Of a DNA stretch of 64,000 nt, positions 8,962-17,668 are shown one piece after another. The first letter of the stretch is position 1. Each line of letters opens with the position of its first letter. Below the pieces are notes generated by a model. That model made no database searches. It was not told the DNA's origin and was given only the letters and a program-made list of their open reading frames with translations. This DNA comes from Nonomuraea aurantiaca (GTDB lineage Bacteria > Actinomycetota > Actinomycetes > Streptosporangiales > Streptosporangiaceae). The stretch is from positions 124,001 to 188,000 of the forward strand of contig NZ_JAIWNB010000016.1 of NCBI RefSeq assembly GCF_020215705.1, given 5' to 3'. A program made the position numbers and the translations under genes.

Positions 8962-9927
8962 ATGCGTGTAGTGGTGATCGGCGCGAGCGGCCATATCGGC
9001 ACCTACCTGGTTCCCCGTCTCGTCGACGCGGGGCACGACGTGGTCGCTGTGAGCCGGGGCCGGCGGGGCCCGTACACCCCGCACGGTGCCTGGCAGTGGG
9101 TCACCACGGTCACCGCCGACCGCGAGGCCGAGGAGGCCGCGGACACCTTCGGCAAGCGGATCGCCGCGCTGGAGCCGGACGTCGTCATCGACCTGATCTG
9201 CTTCGAGGAGTCCAGCGCGCGCAGCCTGGCGGCCGCGCTGGCCGGCCGCGTACGCCACTTCCTGCACTGCGGCACGATCTGGGTGCACGGTCCGAGCACC
9301 CGGGTGCCCACGACCGAGGATCGGCCACGGCGGCCGATCGCGCACTACGGCCGTCAGAAGGCCGCCATCGAGGCGCACCTGCTCGACCGCGCCCACCGTG
9401 ACGGCTTCCCGGCCACCGTCGTCCATCCCGGCCACATCACCGGCCCGGGATGGATGCCGGTCAACCCGGCGGGCAACCTCGACCCGGCCGTGTTCCAGGC
9501 CCTGGCCGACGGCACGGAGGTGACGCTGCCCAACCTGGGCATGGAGACCGTCCAGCACGTGCACGCCGACGACGTGGCCCGCCTGTTCATGGACGCGCTG
9601 GCCAACCCGTCCGGTTCCGTGGGCGAGAGCTTCCACTCCGTCGCCACCACCGCCCTGACGCTGCGCGGCTACGCCGAGGCGGTGGCGGGCTGGTTCGGGC
9701 GGGAGGCCCGGCTCGCCTACCTGCCGTGGGAGCAGTGGCGGGACACGGTGTCCGAGGAGCAGGCCCGCATCACCTACGACCACATCGCGCACAGCCCCCA
9801 CTGCTCCATGGAGAAGGCCGAGCGTCTGCTGGGCCACCGCCCGCGTCACACCTCGCTGGAGGCCATCGCCGAGGCGGTCGACCGGCTCGTCAAGGCGGGG
9901 ACCATCACTGCACAACCGGCTCCTTGA
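8962..9927 (+). CDS. NAD-dependent epimerase/dehydratase (SDR family)
   Basis: This 321-aa extended short-chain dehydrogenase/reductase opens with the nucleotide-binding signature VIGASGHIGTYL at residues 4-15. It probably acts on a sugar or sugar nucleotide using NAD(P). A YxxxK-type active site is likely in the IAHYGRQKAAIEAHL stretch around residue 130. An HxGHI..PGW segment follows, as in atypical SDRs. It starts 10 bases after the beta-helix gene, which suggests co-expression in polysaccharide or sugar metabolism. Its last 23 bases overlap the end of the convergent uspA gene. The fold is certain; the substrate is unknown. Confidence 0.85.
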   Translation: MRVVVIGASGHIGTYLVPRLVDAGHDVVAVSRGRRGPYTPHGAWQWVTTVTADREAEEAADTFGKRIAALEPDVVIDLICFEESSARSLAAALAGRVRHFLHCGTIWVHGPSTRVPTTEDRPRRPIAHYGRQKAAIEAHLLDRAHRDGFPATVVHPGHITGPGWMPVNPAGNLDPAVFQALADGTEVTLPNLGMETVQHVHADDVARLFMDALANPSGSVGESFHSVATTALTLRGYAEAVAGWFGREARLAYLPWEQWRDTVSEEQARITYDHIAHSPHCSMEKAERLLGHRPRHTSLEAIAEAVDRLVKAGTITAQPAP

Positions 9928-10291
9928 CCGCGAGCACCGGGCAGCCGGCTTCGAGCAGGATCCGCTGGGCGCTGCTGCCCATGATCAGTTTGCCGACCGG
10001 GGAGCGCCTGCGCAGCCCGATGACGATCAGGCTCGCCGAGGCCGCCTGCGCCGCCGCGAGCACGGCCTCGGCGACGTCGTCCTCGGCCACCTGCTCGAAG
10101 TCGTAGGACACCGACTCCGGGACCAGGCGCCTGACCTCCGCCTCGTCCGCGGTCGAGGCGTCGACGTAGGCGCCGGGCCGCGAGACGTTGAGGATCTTCA
10201 GCGGCGCCCCTCGGAGCGCGGCTTCCGCGATCGCGTGCTCGAGCGCGACCCGGCCCAGCGGGTTGGGCACATATCCCACGATGACCGTCAT
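9905..10291 (-). CDS. Universal stress protein (UspA family)
   Basis: This 128-aa single-domain UspA-fold protein begins TVIVGYVPNPLGR. Its ATP-binding signature GLRRRSPVGKLIMGSSAQRI is present near residues 93-112, so it probably binds ATP. It is the last gene of the aldarate/TTT operon and its ATG overlaps the tctA stop codon (ATGA at 10288-10291). Linkage of a UspA to a tripartite tricarboxylate transporter is a recurring arrangement and hints at control of transport, but this is inference. Confidence 0.9.
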   Translation of the reverse strand: MTVIVGYVPNPLGRVALEHAIAEAALRGAPLKILNVSRPGAYVDASTADEAEVRRLVPESVSYDFEQVAEDDVAEAVLAAAQAASASLIVIGLRRRSPVGKLIMGSSAQRILLEAGCPVLAVKEPVVQ

Positions 10292-11787
10292 GCTGCGACC
10301 TTTCTACGTTGCTTGCGAAGGGACCGGCTCAGCGGCGGGACGACGATGATGAGCAGGATCGCCACCAGCAGCGTCGCCGCGATCGGCTGGCCGAAGAAGC
10401 CGGTCAACTGGCCGTCGAACAGGCGCATCGAGCGCCGGAAGGACGACTCCAGCAGGCTGCCGAGCACGAAGGCCAGCACCAGCGGCCCCGGCTCGAAGCC
10501 GACCTTCTTCATCAGGTAGCCCACGATCCCGAGACCGACCATCAGGAACATGTCGAAGACGTTCATGCGGACGGTGTAGACGCCGATCATGGTGATGAGG
10601 ATCGTCAGCGGCGCCAGGATGGCGGCCCGGATGCGGAGGATCTTCACGAAGATCCCGATCAGCGGCAGGCTCATGGCCAGCAGCAGGATGTTGCCGACGT
10701 ACATCGAGTTGACGACGCCCCAGAACAGGTCCGGCTTCTCCTGCACCAGCAGCGGCCCCGGCGTGATGCCCTGGAGCAGCAGCGCGCCGAACATGATGGC
10801 CATGGTCGCGTTCGCCGGGATGCCCAGGGTGAGCAGCGGGATGAAGGAGGAGGTGGCGGCGGCGTTGTTGGCGGTCTCGGGTCCGGCGACGCCCTGGATG
10901 GCGCCCTTGCCGAACCGTTCGGGGTGCTTGGCGGCCTTCTTCTCCACCGCGTACGCCACCATCGACGACATGGTCGCCCCGCCGCCGGGCAAGATGCCGA
11001 GGATGAAGCCCACCAGCGAGCCGCGGGTGATGGCCCCCTTGGACTCGCCGAGGTCCTGGCGCGAGGGGTAGACGGAGCCGACGCTGGGCGCGGGGGCGCT
11101 CTTGCCGCGCAGCGACTCCAGGCTGTAGAGGATCTCGCCGACGCCGAACAGGCCCATCGCGACGATCACGAAGTCGATGCCGTCGAGCAGCTGGTCGCTG
11201 CCGAACGTCAGGCGCGAGGTGCCGGCCAGCGGGTCCTGGCCGATGGTGGCCAGGAGCAGGCCGACGGTGGCCATCAGGATGCTCTTGGTCGTGGAGCCGG
11301 TGCCGAGCGTCGAGACCAGCAGGATGCCCAGCAGCGCCAGCGCCGTGTACTCGGCGGGGCCGAAGTCCAGCGCGAACCCGGCCACCAGCGGGGCGACGAA
11401 GGTGAGCGCGATGACCGCGACCGTACCGCCGATGAAGGAGCCGATCGCCGCGATGCCGAGCGCGGAGCCGGCCCGGCCCTGTCTGGCCATCTCGTGACCG
11501 TCGATCGCGGTCACCACGCTGGACGCCTCGCCCGGCAGCCGCAGCAGCACCGAGGTGATCGTGCCGCCGTACTGGGCGCCGTAGAAGATGCCCGCGAGCA
11601 TGATGATCGCGGCCGTCGGCTCGATGTTGTACGTGACCGGCAGCAGGATGGCGATCGTGGCGGCGGGCCCGAGGCCGGGCAGGACGCCCACGAGCATGCC
11701 CAGCGTGACGCCGAGCAGGCAGTAGAACAGGTTCTCCGGTTGGAAGACGACCCCGAACCCGGCGATCACCGGGGAGAAGAAATCCAT
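10288..11787 (-). CDS. tctA: Tripartite tricarboxylate transporter, large membrane subunit TctA
   Basis: A 499-aa polytopic membrane protein of the TctA family, the large permease of the tripartite tricarboxylate transporters. The conserved GxLPGLGPAATIAILLP segment lies near residues 36-53, and GLLPGGGATMSSM-like motifs follow around residue 265. About 11-12 hydrophobic segments are visible. It works with TctB and the lipoprotein binder TctC encoded immediately upstream. The operon context, between glucarate dehydratase and UspA, points to an aldarate or related dicarboxylate as substrate. It starts 16 bases after tctB. Confidence 0.95.
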   Translation of the reverse strand: MDFFSPVIAGFGVVFQPENLFYCLLGVTLGMLVGVLPGLGPAATIAILLPVTYNIEPTAAIIMLAGIFYGAQYGGTITSVLLRLPGEASSVVTAIDGHEMARQGRAGSALGIAAIGSFIGGTVAVIALTFVAPLVAGFALDFGPAEYTALALLGILLVSTLGTGSTTKSILMATVGLLLATIGQDPLAGTSRLTFGSDQLLDGIDFVIVAMGLFGVGEILYSLESLRGKSAPAPSVGSVYPSRQDLGESKGAITRGSLVGFILGILPGGGATMSSMVAYAVEKKAAKHPERFGKGAIQGVAGPETANNAAATSSFIPLLTLGIPANATMAIMFGALLLQGITPGPLLVQEKPDLFWGVVNSMYVGNILLLAMSLPLIGIFVKILRIRAAILAPLTILITMIGVYTVRMNVFDMFLMVGLGIVGYLMKKVGFEPGPLVLAFVLGSLLESSFRRSMRLFDGQLTGFFGQPIAATLLVAILLIIVVPPLSRSLRKQRRKVAA

Positions 11788-11803
11788 GGTCAGCCGATCT
11801 GGT

Positions 11804-12316
11804 TCAGAAGGGCAGGATGTGCGGGAGTGACACGCCCAGCCCGGTGACGAACAGCAGGTAGAGGACGGCGGTGGTGCCGAGCGAGATGATCACGGTCATC
11901 CGCCAGCCTTCCCGCCCGAGCCCCTTCAGCCACAGGACGAGCAGCGCCACGGTGGGGATCTCGAAGCCGATCCGCTCGAACAGCAGCGCGTAGCCCACGA
12001 GGGAGACGGCCGCGACGACGACGATCAGCGCCTCGCGGGTGAAGGTCTCCTCCTCGCCGGTCGGCCCGGACCGCAGCACGAGCACCGCCGCGGTCACCAC
12101 CATGGCGACGCTGACGGCCAGCGGCCACAGGCCGGGGCCCGGGTTGGACAGCGTGCCGACCCCCAGGCTCCACGACATGATCCCGGTGATCACACCGATG
12201 GCGAGCGGGATGAGCGCCGCGACGATGTTCTGCCGGCGGGCGTAGGCCGGAGTCGGCGGGACGGGCAGCCCGTCCTCCTCCTCCGGCACGCCTTCCTCGG
12301 GTACGACGCTGGTCAT
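11804..12316 (-). CDS. tctB: Tripartite tricarboxylate transporter, small membrane subunit TctB
   Basis: A 170-aa protein with an acidic cytoplasmic N-terminus rich in Glu and Pro, followed by four hydrophobic segments, as is usual for TctB. It partners TctA in the membrane. The ATG overlaps the stop codon of tctC as ATGA, so the three transporter genes are translationally linked. Sequence conservation in TctB is always low; the call rests on size, topology and position. Confidence 0.9.
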   Translation of the reverse strand: MTSVVPEEGVPEEEDGLPVPPTPAYARRQNIVAALIPLAIGVITGIMSWSLGVGTLSNPGPGLWPLAVSVAMVVTAAVLVLRSGPTGEEETFTREALIVVVAAVSLVGYALLFERIGFEIPTVALLVLWLKGLGREGWRMTVIISLGTTAVLYLLFVTGLGVSLPHILPF

Positions 12317-13308
12317 TGCTGGCCCGTGAGGTCGATCCCGAGCTTCTTCGTCAGCGCGGCGAACTCGCCCTGGGCCTTGGTGAGCTGCGTCTTGACCTCG
12401 TCGCCGCCGACCTCCCAGCGGCCGATGTAGTTGGACTTCAGCAGCTCGCCGTACTCGGGCGTGGCGATGGCCTTGTCGATGGCGCCGGCCAGCTTGTCGC
12501 GTACGTCGGCCGGCAGCCCGGCGGGCGCGGCCACGAACCTGCGCTGGTCCACCACGACGTCATAGCCCGACTCGGTGGCCGTCGGCACGTCGGGCAGCGC
12601 CTCGACGCGCTTGGTGCCGAACACGGCCAGCGCCCGGAGCTTGCCGGACTGGACGTGCTTGGCGGCCTCGGCGATCTGGACGGACGCCGCGTCGACCTTG
12701 CCGCCCAGGACCGCGGTGATCGTGGGGGCGCCGCCGTCGAACGGCACGGGCGTCGCCTTGACCTTCGCCACCCCGAACAGCAGGGCCTGGGACAGCTGGC
12801 TGCCCGTCCCCGCGCCGGTGGTGCCGTACTTGAGGTTGTCGGCCGCGAGCAGGTCCTTGAGCGACTTGTACGGCGAGGCGGCCGGCACGACCAGGGCGTA
12901 GTCCTCGACGGCCAGCCCCTTGACGAAGGTCATGTCGTCGAGCTTGATGGCGTCGGGGTCCTGGACCATGAGCGGCCCGATGGCGAACAGCGACTGCGGC
13001 ATCACGGCCACCCGGTAGCCGTCGGGCTTGCTGCTGAAGACGTCCTTGCCGGCGATCTTGCCGTTGGCGCCCGGCTTGTTGACCACCACGGCGGGCTTGC
13101 CGAGCGGCTTCTCGATGCTCTTGGCCAGGGCTCGGGTGACCAGGTCGGTGCTGCCGCCCGGCTCCGTCGGGACGGTGAACTCCACGGCCTTGCTCGGGTA
13201 GGCGGCGCCGTCACCGGCACCGCCGCCCTTGACCGAGCAGGCGGACAGCGCGACCACTGCCAGCAGGGCGCCGCCGATGCGCAGGCCGATCGTGGATGAC
13301 ATTCTCAT
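12313..13308 (-). CDS. tctC: Tripartite tricarboxylate transporter substrate-binding lipoprotein TctC (Bug family)
   Basis: This 331-aa extracytoplasmic solute-binding protein has a signal peptide ending in the lipobox LSAC at about residues 22-25, so it is a membrane-anchored lipoprotein. The mature protein shows the Bug-family PSKAVEFTVPTEPGGSTDL start and the later YGTTGAGTGSQLS ligand-loop motif. It captures the carboxylate for TctAB. I chose the ATG at 13308, with a purine-rich GAAAGAGAG about 10 bases upstream; a second ATG lies two codons later. The gene follows gudD by 16 bases. Confidence 0.93.
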   Translation of the reverse strand: MRMSSTIGLRIGGALLAVVALSACSVKGGGAGDGAAYPSKAVEFTVPTEPGGSTDLVTRALAKSIEKPLGKPAVVVNKPGANGKIAGKDVFSSKPDGYRVAVMPQSLFAIGPLMVQDPDAIKLDDMTFVKGLAVEDYALVVPAASPYKSLKDLLAADNLKYGTTGAGTGSQLSQALLFGVAKVKATPVPFDGGAPTITAVLGGKVDAASVQIAEAAKHVQSGKLRALAVFGTKRVEALPDVPTATESGYDVVVDQRRFVAAPAGLPADVRDKLAGAIDKAIATPEYGELLKSNYIGRWEVGGDEVKTQLTKAQGEFAALTKKLGIDLTGQQ

Positions 13309-13324
13309 CAGAGTGTTCTCTCTT

Positions 13325-14617
13325 TCACCAGCGTGGAAGCGGGGGCTGGACCCACGTGGGGTCGGCCACGCGCATGGCGGCCACATCGTCCCTGTCGCGG
13401 AAACCGCTGAGCTCGGTCCAGCGTTCGTGCAGGGTGGCCAGGGCGTCGCGGTCGAGTTCGACCCCGAGGCCAGGGGCGTCGGACACCTCGAGGGCGCCGC
13501 CGACGAAGCGGTGGGGCTCGGTGATGACGTCCTCGGTCTGCCAGGGCCGGTGGCTGTCGCAGGCGTACTCCAGGTCCGGAATGACGCTGGCGACGTGGGT
13601 CATCGCGGCGAGGCTGATGCCGAGGTGGGTGTTGGAGTGCATCGAGAGCGCGACCCCGTAGGTGCGGCACAGCGCCGCGAGCTCGCGCGTGGCGTGCAGG
13701 CCGCCCCAGTAGTGGTGGTCGGACAGCACCACCTGGACGGCGTCCTTGGCGAACGCCTCGGGGATCTCGCCGAACGTGGTGACGCACATGTTGGTGGCCA
13801 GCAGCGCGCCGGTCCTGGCGCGCACCTGCGCCATGCCGTCGATGCCGGTGGTCGGGTCTTCCAGGTACTCCAGCAGGCCGTCGAGCTCCTCGGCGACGCG
13901 CACGCTCGACTCCAGCGACCAGCCGCCGTTGGGGTCCAGGCGCAGCGGGTGGTCGGGGAAGGCCTCGGCCAGCGCCTTGATGGCGGCGATCTCCTCCTCT
14001 GGCGGGAAGACGCCGCCCTTGAGCTTGAAGGAGCGGAATCCGTAGGTGTCGGTGAAGCGCCGCGCCTGCCGTACGACGCCTTCGGGGTCGAGGGCGGCGC
14101 CCCAGTCGTCGCGCGGCGCGTCCTCCACGGGGTGCTCGGCCCAGCGGTAGAACAGGTAGCCGCTGTAGTCGACCCGGTCGCGCACCTTGCCGCCGAGCAG
14201 CGCGTGCACGGGCAGGCCGAGCGTCCGGCCGAGCGTGTCCAGGCTGGCCACCTCGAACGCCGAGACCACGCTGCGGACGATCTTCTCGTTGGTACGGCTG
14301 CCGCGCAGCCCGGCCGGGTCGAACTCGTTGATCGTGCCGGGCGTCAGCCCCGCCGAGTCGTAGGCCAGGTCGTGCAGCCCGTTCAGCGAGGTGAGCGGCT
14401 GGCCGACGACGGCCTTGGCGAGGTTCCGCGCCGCCTCCAGGTATTCGGTGTCGCCGTAGGTCTCGCCGACGCCGGTGGCGCCGGTGTCGGTCTCGAGCTC
14501 GACGATGGTGCGGGGGGTGTACGGCTGGTGGACGCCGAGGACGTTGAGCAGCGGCGGGTCGCTGATCAGGATCGGGGTGACGGTCGCCCTGACGATCCGA
14601 GGGATGGGTTGCGACAT
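13325..14617 (-). CDS. gudD: Glucarate dehydratase (enolase superfamily)
   Basis: A 430-aa cytoplasmic enolase-superfamily enzyme that dehydrates D-glucarate, and often L-idarate, to 5-dehydro-4-deoxyglucarate. Full-length similarity to GudD is clear by eye: the ATVTPI..DPPLLN start, the KLKGG catalytic lysine motif, the LRLDPNGGW metal-ligand Asp, and the C-terminal SMHSNTHLGISLA segment with the catalytic histidine. Family knowledge assigns Mg2+ dependence. The product is the substrate of KdgD, encoded 15 bases upstream. All residues I would expect are present. Confidence 0.93.
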   Translation of the reverse strand: MSQPIPRIVRATVTPILISDPPLLNVLGVHQPYTPRTIVELETDTGATGVGETYGDTEYLEAARNLAKAVVGQPLTSLNGLHDLAYDSAGLTPGTINEFDPAGLRGSRTNEKIVRSVVSAFEVASLDTLGRTLGLPVHALLGGKVRDRVDYSGYLFYRWAEHPVEDAPRDDWGAALDPEGVVRQARRFTDTYGFRSFKLKGGVFPPEEEIAAIKALAEAFPDHPLRLDPNGGWSLESSVRVAEELDGLLEYLEDPTTGIDGMAQVRARTGALLATNMCVTTFGEIPEAFAKDAVQVVLSDHHYWGGLHATRELAALCRTYGVALSMHSNTHLGISLAAMTHVASVIPDLEYACDSHRPWQTEDVITEPHRFVGGALEVSDAPGLGVELDRDALATLHERWTELSGFRDRDDVAAMRVADPTWVQPPLPRW

Positions 14618-14632
14618 ATGGGGGTTCCTTCC

Positions 14633-15571
14633 TTACCGGACGAGGTCGAGGCCGGTGTCCAGCAGGGCGCGGAGTTGTTCGAGGTGCTCGGGCGGGGGGT
14701 CGGCGAGGGGGGCGCGTACGGAGCCCACGGGCACTCCCCGCAGCTTAGCCGCGGCCTTGACCAGCGAGACTCCATAGCCGATGCCCTTGTCGCGCAGCTC
14801 GACCAGGGGGACGTAGAAGCGGCTCAGCAGCAGGTCGACCCGCTCGTGGTCGTCGGCGTGGAAGGCCTGGAAGAAGTCCTTGGCGATCTCGGGGGCGAAG
14901 GCGTGGACGGCGGAGGAGTAGGCGGGCACGCCGATGCTCCGGTAGGCGCGGGCCTGCATCTCGGCCGTCGCGGCGCCGTTGAAGAACAGCCACTCCGGCG
15001 GCGCGGCCAGCTTGAGCCGCTGCAACTGGTCGAGGTCGCAGTGACCGTCCTTGAGGCCGATCACGTTCGGTATCGCGGCCAGCCCGGCGATGCTGCCCAC
15101 CGCCACCTTCATCTGGGCGCGCTGGTAGACGATGACGGGCAGCGAGGTGCTGTCGGCGACCCGCCGTACGTGCTCGACCAGGCCCTCCTGGGGCGCCTCC
15201 ACCAGATAGGGCGGCATCAGCAGCAGCGCGTCGGCCCCGGCCCGCTCGGCGATGGCGGCGAAACGGGCGGCCTGGGCCCAGCCGTAGCCGGCTCCCACGA
15301 CCACCGGCAGCGCCCCGGCCGCCTCCTCGACCGCGGCCGTGACGACTCTTTCGTACTCGTCCTCGGCCAGGGAGAAGAACTCGCCCGTCCCGCAGCACGG
15401 GAACATCGCGCCGGGACCGGCCGCGATCTGGTCGCGGAGGTAGGCGCGGAAGGCGCCGAGGTCCACGGCCCCGTCGGCGTCGAACGGCGTCAGCGGGAAC
15501 GACAGTACGCCGATCTCCATACCCCGCCGAAGCCTGGCGCGTACGTCGTCACTTGTATACGTAGCGGTCAT
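14633..15571 (-). CDS. kdgD: 5-dehydro-4-deoxyglucarate dehydratase (DapA family)
   Basis: This 312-aa class I aldolase-type dehydratase/decarboxylase converts 5-dehydro-4-deoxyglucarate to 2-oxoglutarate semialdehyde. The Schiff-base lysine is in IGLKDGHCD near residue 171, the conserved tyrosine is in PVIVYQRAQ, and the CCGTGEFFSL substrate loop is present. It is the first gene of the minus operon and joins the products of the glucarate and galactarate dehydratases in this locus. A promoter-like pair lies upstream (15609-15638), opposite the divergent IclR gene. The semialdehyde dehydrogenase that would complete the route to 2-oxoglutarate is not in the window. Confidence 0.93.
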   Translation of the reverse strand: MTATYTSDDVRARLRRGMEIGVLSFPLTPFDADGAVDLGAFRAYLRDQIAAGPGAMFPCCGTGEFFSLAEDEYERVVTAAVEEAAGALPVVVGAGYGWAQAARFAAIAERAGADALLLMPPYLVEAPQEGLVEHVRRVADSTSLPVIVYQRAQMKVAVGSIAGLAAIPNVIGLKDGHCDLDQLQRLKLAAPPEWLFFNGAATAEMQARAYRSIGVPAYSSAVHAFAPEIAKDFFQAFHADDHERVDLLLSRFYVPLVELRDKGIGYGVSLVKAAAKLRGVPVGSVRAPLADPPPEHLEQLRALLDTGLDLVR

Positions 15572-15602
15572 CCTGTCTCCATATGTAGATGCCTGTTACG
15601 TG

Positions 15603-15638
15603 GCGAGCAGTCTCGCTCCAAAATTGGTAATGTGTCAA
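15603..15638 (-). promoter_or_regulatory. Putative promoter and operator of the kdgD operon
   Basis: Read leftward, TTGACA (15638-15633) is followed after 18 bases by GAGACT (15614-15609). A dyad GCGAG-CAGT-CTCGC (15603-15616) overlaps the -10-like element, a natural site for the neighbouring IclR regulator. The -10 match is weak. Confidence 0.4.
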
Positions 15639-15666
15639 CAGGCCGTCCCCCGACAGATGAGGTGCG

Positions 15667-16485
15667 ATGACACTCCCCCTAGACGAGGCCGAGGGCACGG
15701 CGCAGAGCGGCGTGCGGGGCGTGAAGTCCGCCGCCCGCACGGTCGAACTCCTTGAGCTCCTTGCCTCGCGACAGAACCGGCCGGCCCGCCTGCGCGAGCT
15801 CAGCGACGCGCTCGGCGCGCCCCGCAGCAGCATCTACGCGCTGATCCGCACGCTGGTCGAGCACGGCTGGGTGCGCACCGACGCGAGCGGGACGCTGTAC
15901 AGCATCGGCATCCGCGCCCTGCTGGCGGGCACCACCTATCTCGACACCGACCCCTACCTGCGCATCGTCCAGCCGCACATCAACGACCTCAGCGCGCTGC
16001 TCGACGAGACCATCCACTTCGGCCGCCTGGACCGGGGCGACATCGTCTACCTGGCCACCAAGGAGTCGAGCCAGTATCTGCGCCCCTTCAGCCGGGTCGG
16101 GCGGCGGCTGCCGGCCTTCAGCACGGCCATGGGCAAGTCGCTGCTGGCCGAGCGGCTCGGCACCGGCCTGGAGGTGCCGATCCCCCCGCAGCTCACTCCG
16201 CTGACGCCCAAGACGCTGGTGGACCGCGACGCCCTGACCCGGGATCTGGAGCTGACGCGCCGGCGCGGCTACGCCATCGACGACGAGGAGAACTACGCCG
16301 GCGTCATGTGCTTCGGCTTCGCGCTGCGCTACACCAGCCCGCCGACCGACGCCATCAGCTGCTCGGTGCCCATCGCCAACCTCACCGAGGAACGGACGAA
16401 GGAGATCACCGAGGCGATGGAGCGCACCAGGCTGGCCATCGAGCGCATGGCCCCCATGGACCTGTCAGGGACCGCGGAGTTCTGA
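15667..16485 (+). CDS. IclR-family transcriptional regulator
   Basis: This 272-aa regulator has an N-terminal winged helix-turn-helix at about residues 20-80 (SAARTVELLELLAS, then LRELSDALGAPRSSIYALI) and a C-terminal IclR effector domain (LDETIHFGRLDRGDIVYLA; RGYAIDDEENYAGVMCFG). It is divergent from the kdgD operon with a 95-base gap and followed directly by the talarate/galactarate dehydratase gene. It therefore probably controls both aldarate operons in response to an aldarate or a pathway intermediate. The effector is not deducible from sequence. Confidence 0.92.
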   Translation: MTLPLDEAEGTAQSGVRGVKSAARTVELLELLASRQNRPARLRELSDALGAPRSSIYALIRTLVEHGWVRTDASGTLYSIGIRALLAGTTYLDTDPYLRIVQPHINDLSALLDETIHFGRLDRGDIVYLATKESSQYLRPFSRVGRRLPAFSTAMGKSLLAERLGTGLEVPIPPQLTPLTPKTLVDRDALTRDLELTRRRGYAIDDEENYAGVMCFGFALRYTSPPTDAISCSVPIANLTEERTKEITEAMERTRLAIERMAPMDLSGTAEF

Positions 16486-16486
16486 T

Positions 16487-16520
16487 AGTTGTATGATGAC
16501 ATGGCGAGTTGTACGATGAC
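16487..16520 (+). repeat. Paired 14-bp direct repeats, likely GntR-type operator
   Basis: AGTTGTATGATGAC (16487-16500) and AGTTGTACGATGAC (16507-16520) differ at one base and repeat with a 20-base period, placing them on the same helical face. They lie between iclR and the dehydratase gene, over its possible start codons. The sequence resembles the TNGT-N-AC half-site pattern of FadR/GntR regulators, one of which is encoded in this operon. Confidence 0.5.
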
Positions 16521-17661
16521 CGCCATGACTTCCTCCGACCGCATCTCCTGGATCCGGCTCTCCTCGGTCTATCTGCCGCTCGCCACCCCGATCAGTGACG
16601 CGAAAGTGCTCACCGGGCGGCAGCGGCCGATGACCGAGATCGCCTTCCTGTTCGCCGAGATCGGCGCCGAGAGCGGCCATCGGGGCTTCGGCTTCAGCTA
16701 CTCCAAGCGCGCCGGCGGCCCCGGCCAGTACGCGCACGCCAGGGAGATCGCCCCCGACCTGCTCGGCGAGGACCCCAGCGACATCGCCCGCCTGTGGGAG
16801 AAGCTGGTCTGGGCGGGCGCGTCGGTCGGGCGCAGCGGGCTGTCCACGCAGGCGATCGCGGCCCTCGACGTCGCGCTGTGGGACCTGAAGGCCAAGCGCG
16901 CCGGACTGCCCCTGGCCAAGCTGCTGGGCGCCCACCGCGACTCCGTACGCTGCTACAACACCTCCGGCGGCTTCCTGCACACCCCGATCGAGCAGGTCAT
17001 CGAGAACGCGAGCGCCGCGCTCGAACGGGGCATCGGCGGCATCAAGCTCAAGGTCGGCCACCCCGACTCCCGGATCGACCTGGCCAGGGCCGCCGCGGTG
17101 CGCGAGCACCTGGGCGACGGTGTGCCCCTCATGGTGGACGCCAACCAGCAGTGGGACCGGCCGGCCGCCCAGCGCATGGGCCGGGCCCTGGAGGAGTTCG
17201 GGCTGGTCTGGATCGAGGAGCCGCTGGACGCCTACGACAGCGCCGGCCACGCCGCGCTCGCGGCCTCGCTCGACACGCCGATCGCGACCGGCGAGATGCT
17301 CACCAGCGTCGCCGAGCACGCCGAGCTCATCCGCCTGGGATCGGCCGACGTCATCCAGCCCGACGCACCGCGCATCGGCGGCATCACGCCGTTCCTGCGC
17401 CTGGCGGCGCTGGCCGAGCACAACCGCCTGCAGCTGGCCCCGCACTTCGCGATGGAGATCCACCTGCACCTGGCCGCCGCCTACGGGCTGGAGCCCTGGG
17501 TCGAGCACTTCGAGTGGCTGGAGCCGCTGTTCGACGAACGCCTGGAGATCCGCGATGGCAGGATGATCGTGCCCGACCGTCCCGGCCTCGGGCTGACCCC
17601 GAGCGAGCAGGCCGCCAAGTGGACCGCGGACGAGTGCGAGTTCGGCACCAGAAAGGACTGA
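16501..17661 (+). CDS. L-talarate/galactarate dehydratase (enolase superfamily)
   Basis: A mandelate-racemase-subgroup enolase of 386 residues from this start. It matches the Salmonella talarate/galactarate dehydratase almost blockwise: LPLATPISDAKVLTGRQ, GFGFSYSKRAGGPGQYAHA, CYNTSGGFLHTP, IKLKVGHP (KxK base), LMVDANQQWD, IEEPLDAYD, ATGEMLTS and LAPHFAMEIHLHLAAAY with the catalytic His. It forms 5-dehydro-4-deoxyglucarate from galactarate, so it feeds KdgD like GudD does. The start is uncertain: TTG 16489 has GGAG nine bases upstream, ATG 16501 is used here, and ATG 16525 is closer to where homology begins. It lies between iclR and a gntR gene. Confidence 0.9.
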   Translation: MASCTMTAMTSSDRISWIRLSSVYLPLATPISDAKVLTGRQRPMTEIAFLFAEIGAESGHRGFGFSYSKRAGGPGQYAHAREIAPDLLGEDPSDIARLWEKLVWAGASVGRSGLSTQAIAALDVALWDLKAKRAGLPLAKLLGAHRDSVRCYNTSGGFLHTPIEQVIENASAALERGIGGIKLKVGHPDSRIDLARAAAVREHLGDGVPLMVDANQQWDRPAAQRMGRALEEFGLVWIEEPLDAYDSAGHAALAASLDTPIATGEMLTSVAEHAELIRLGSADVIQPDAPRIGGITPFLRLAALAEHNRLQLAPHFAMEIHLHLAAAYGLEPWVEHFEWLEPLFDERLEIRDGRMIVPDRPGLGLTPSEQAAKWTADECEFGTRKD

Positions 17662-17668
17662 CGCCGCG

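Noticed and set aside
13229..15670. Long plus-strand open frame opposite gudD and kdgD
   Set aside because: Both enzymes on the minus strand are certain and the plus frame has shadow composition.
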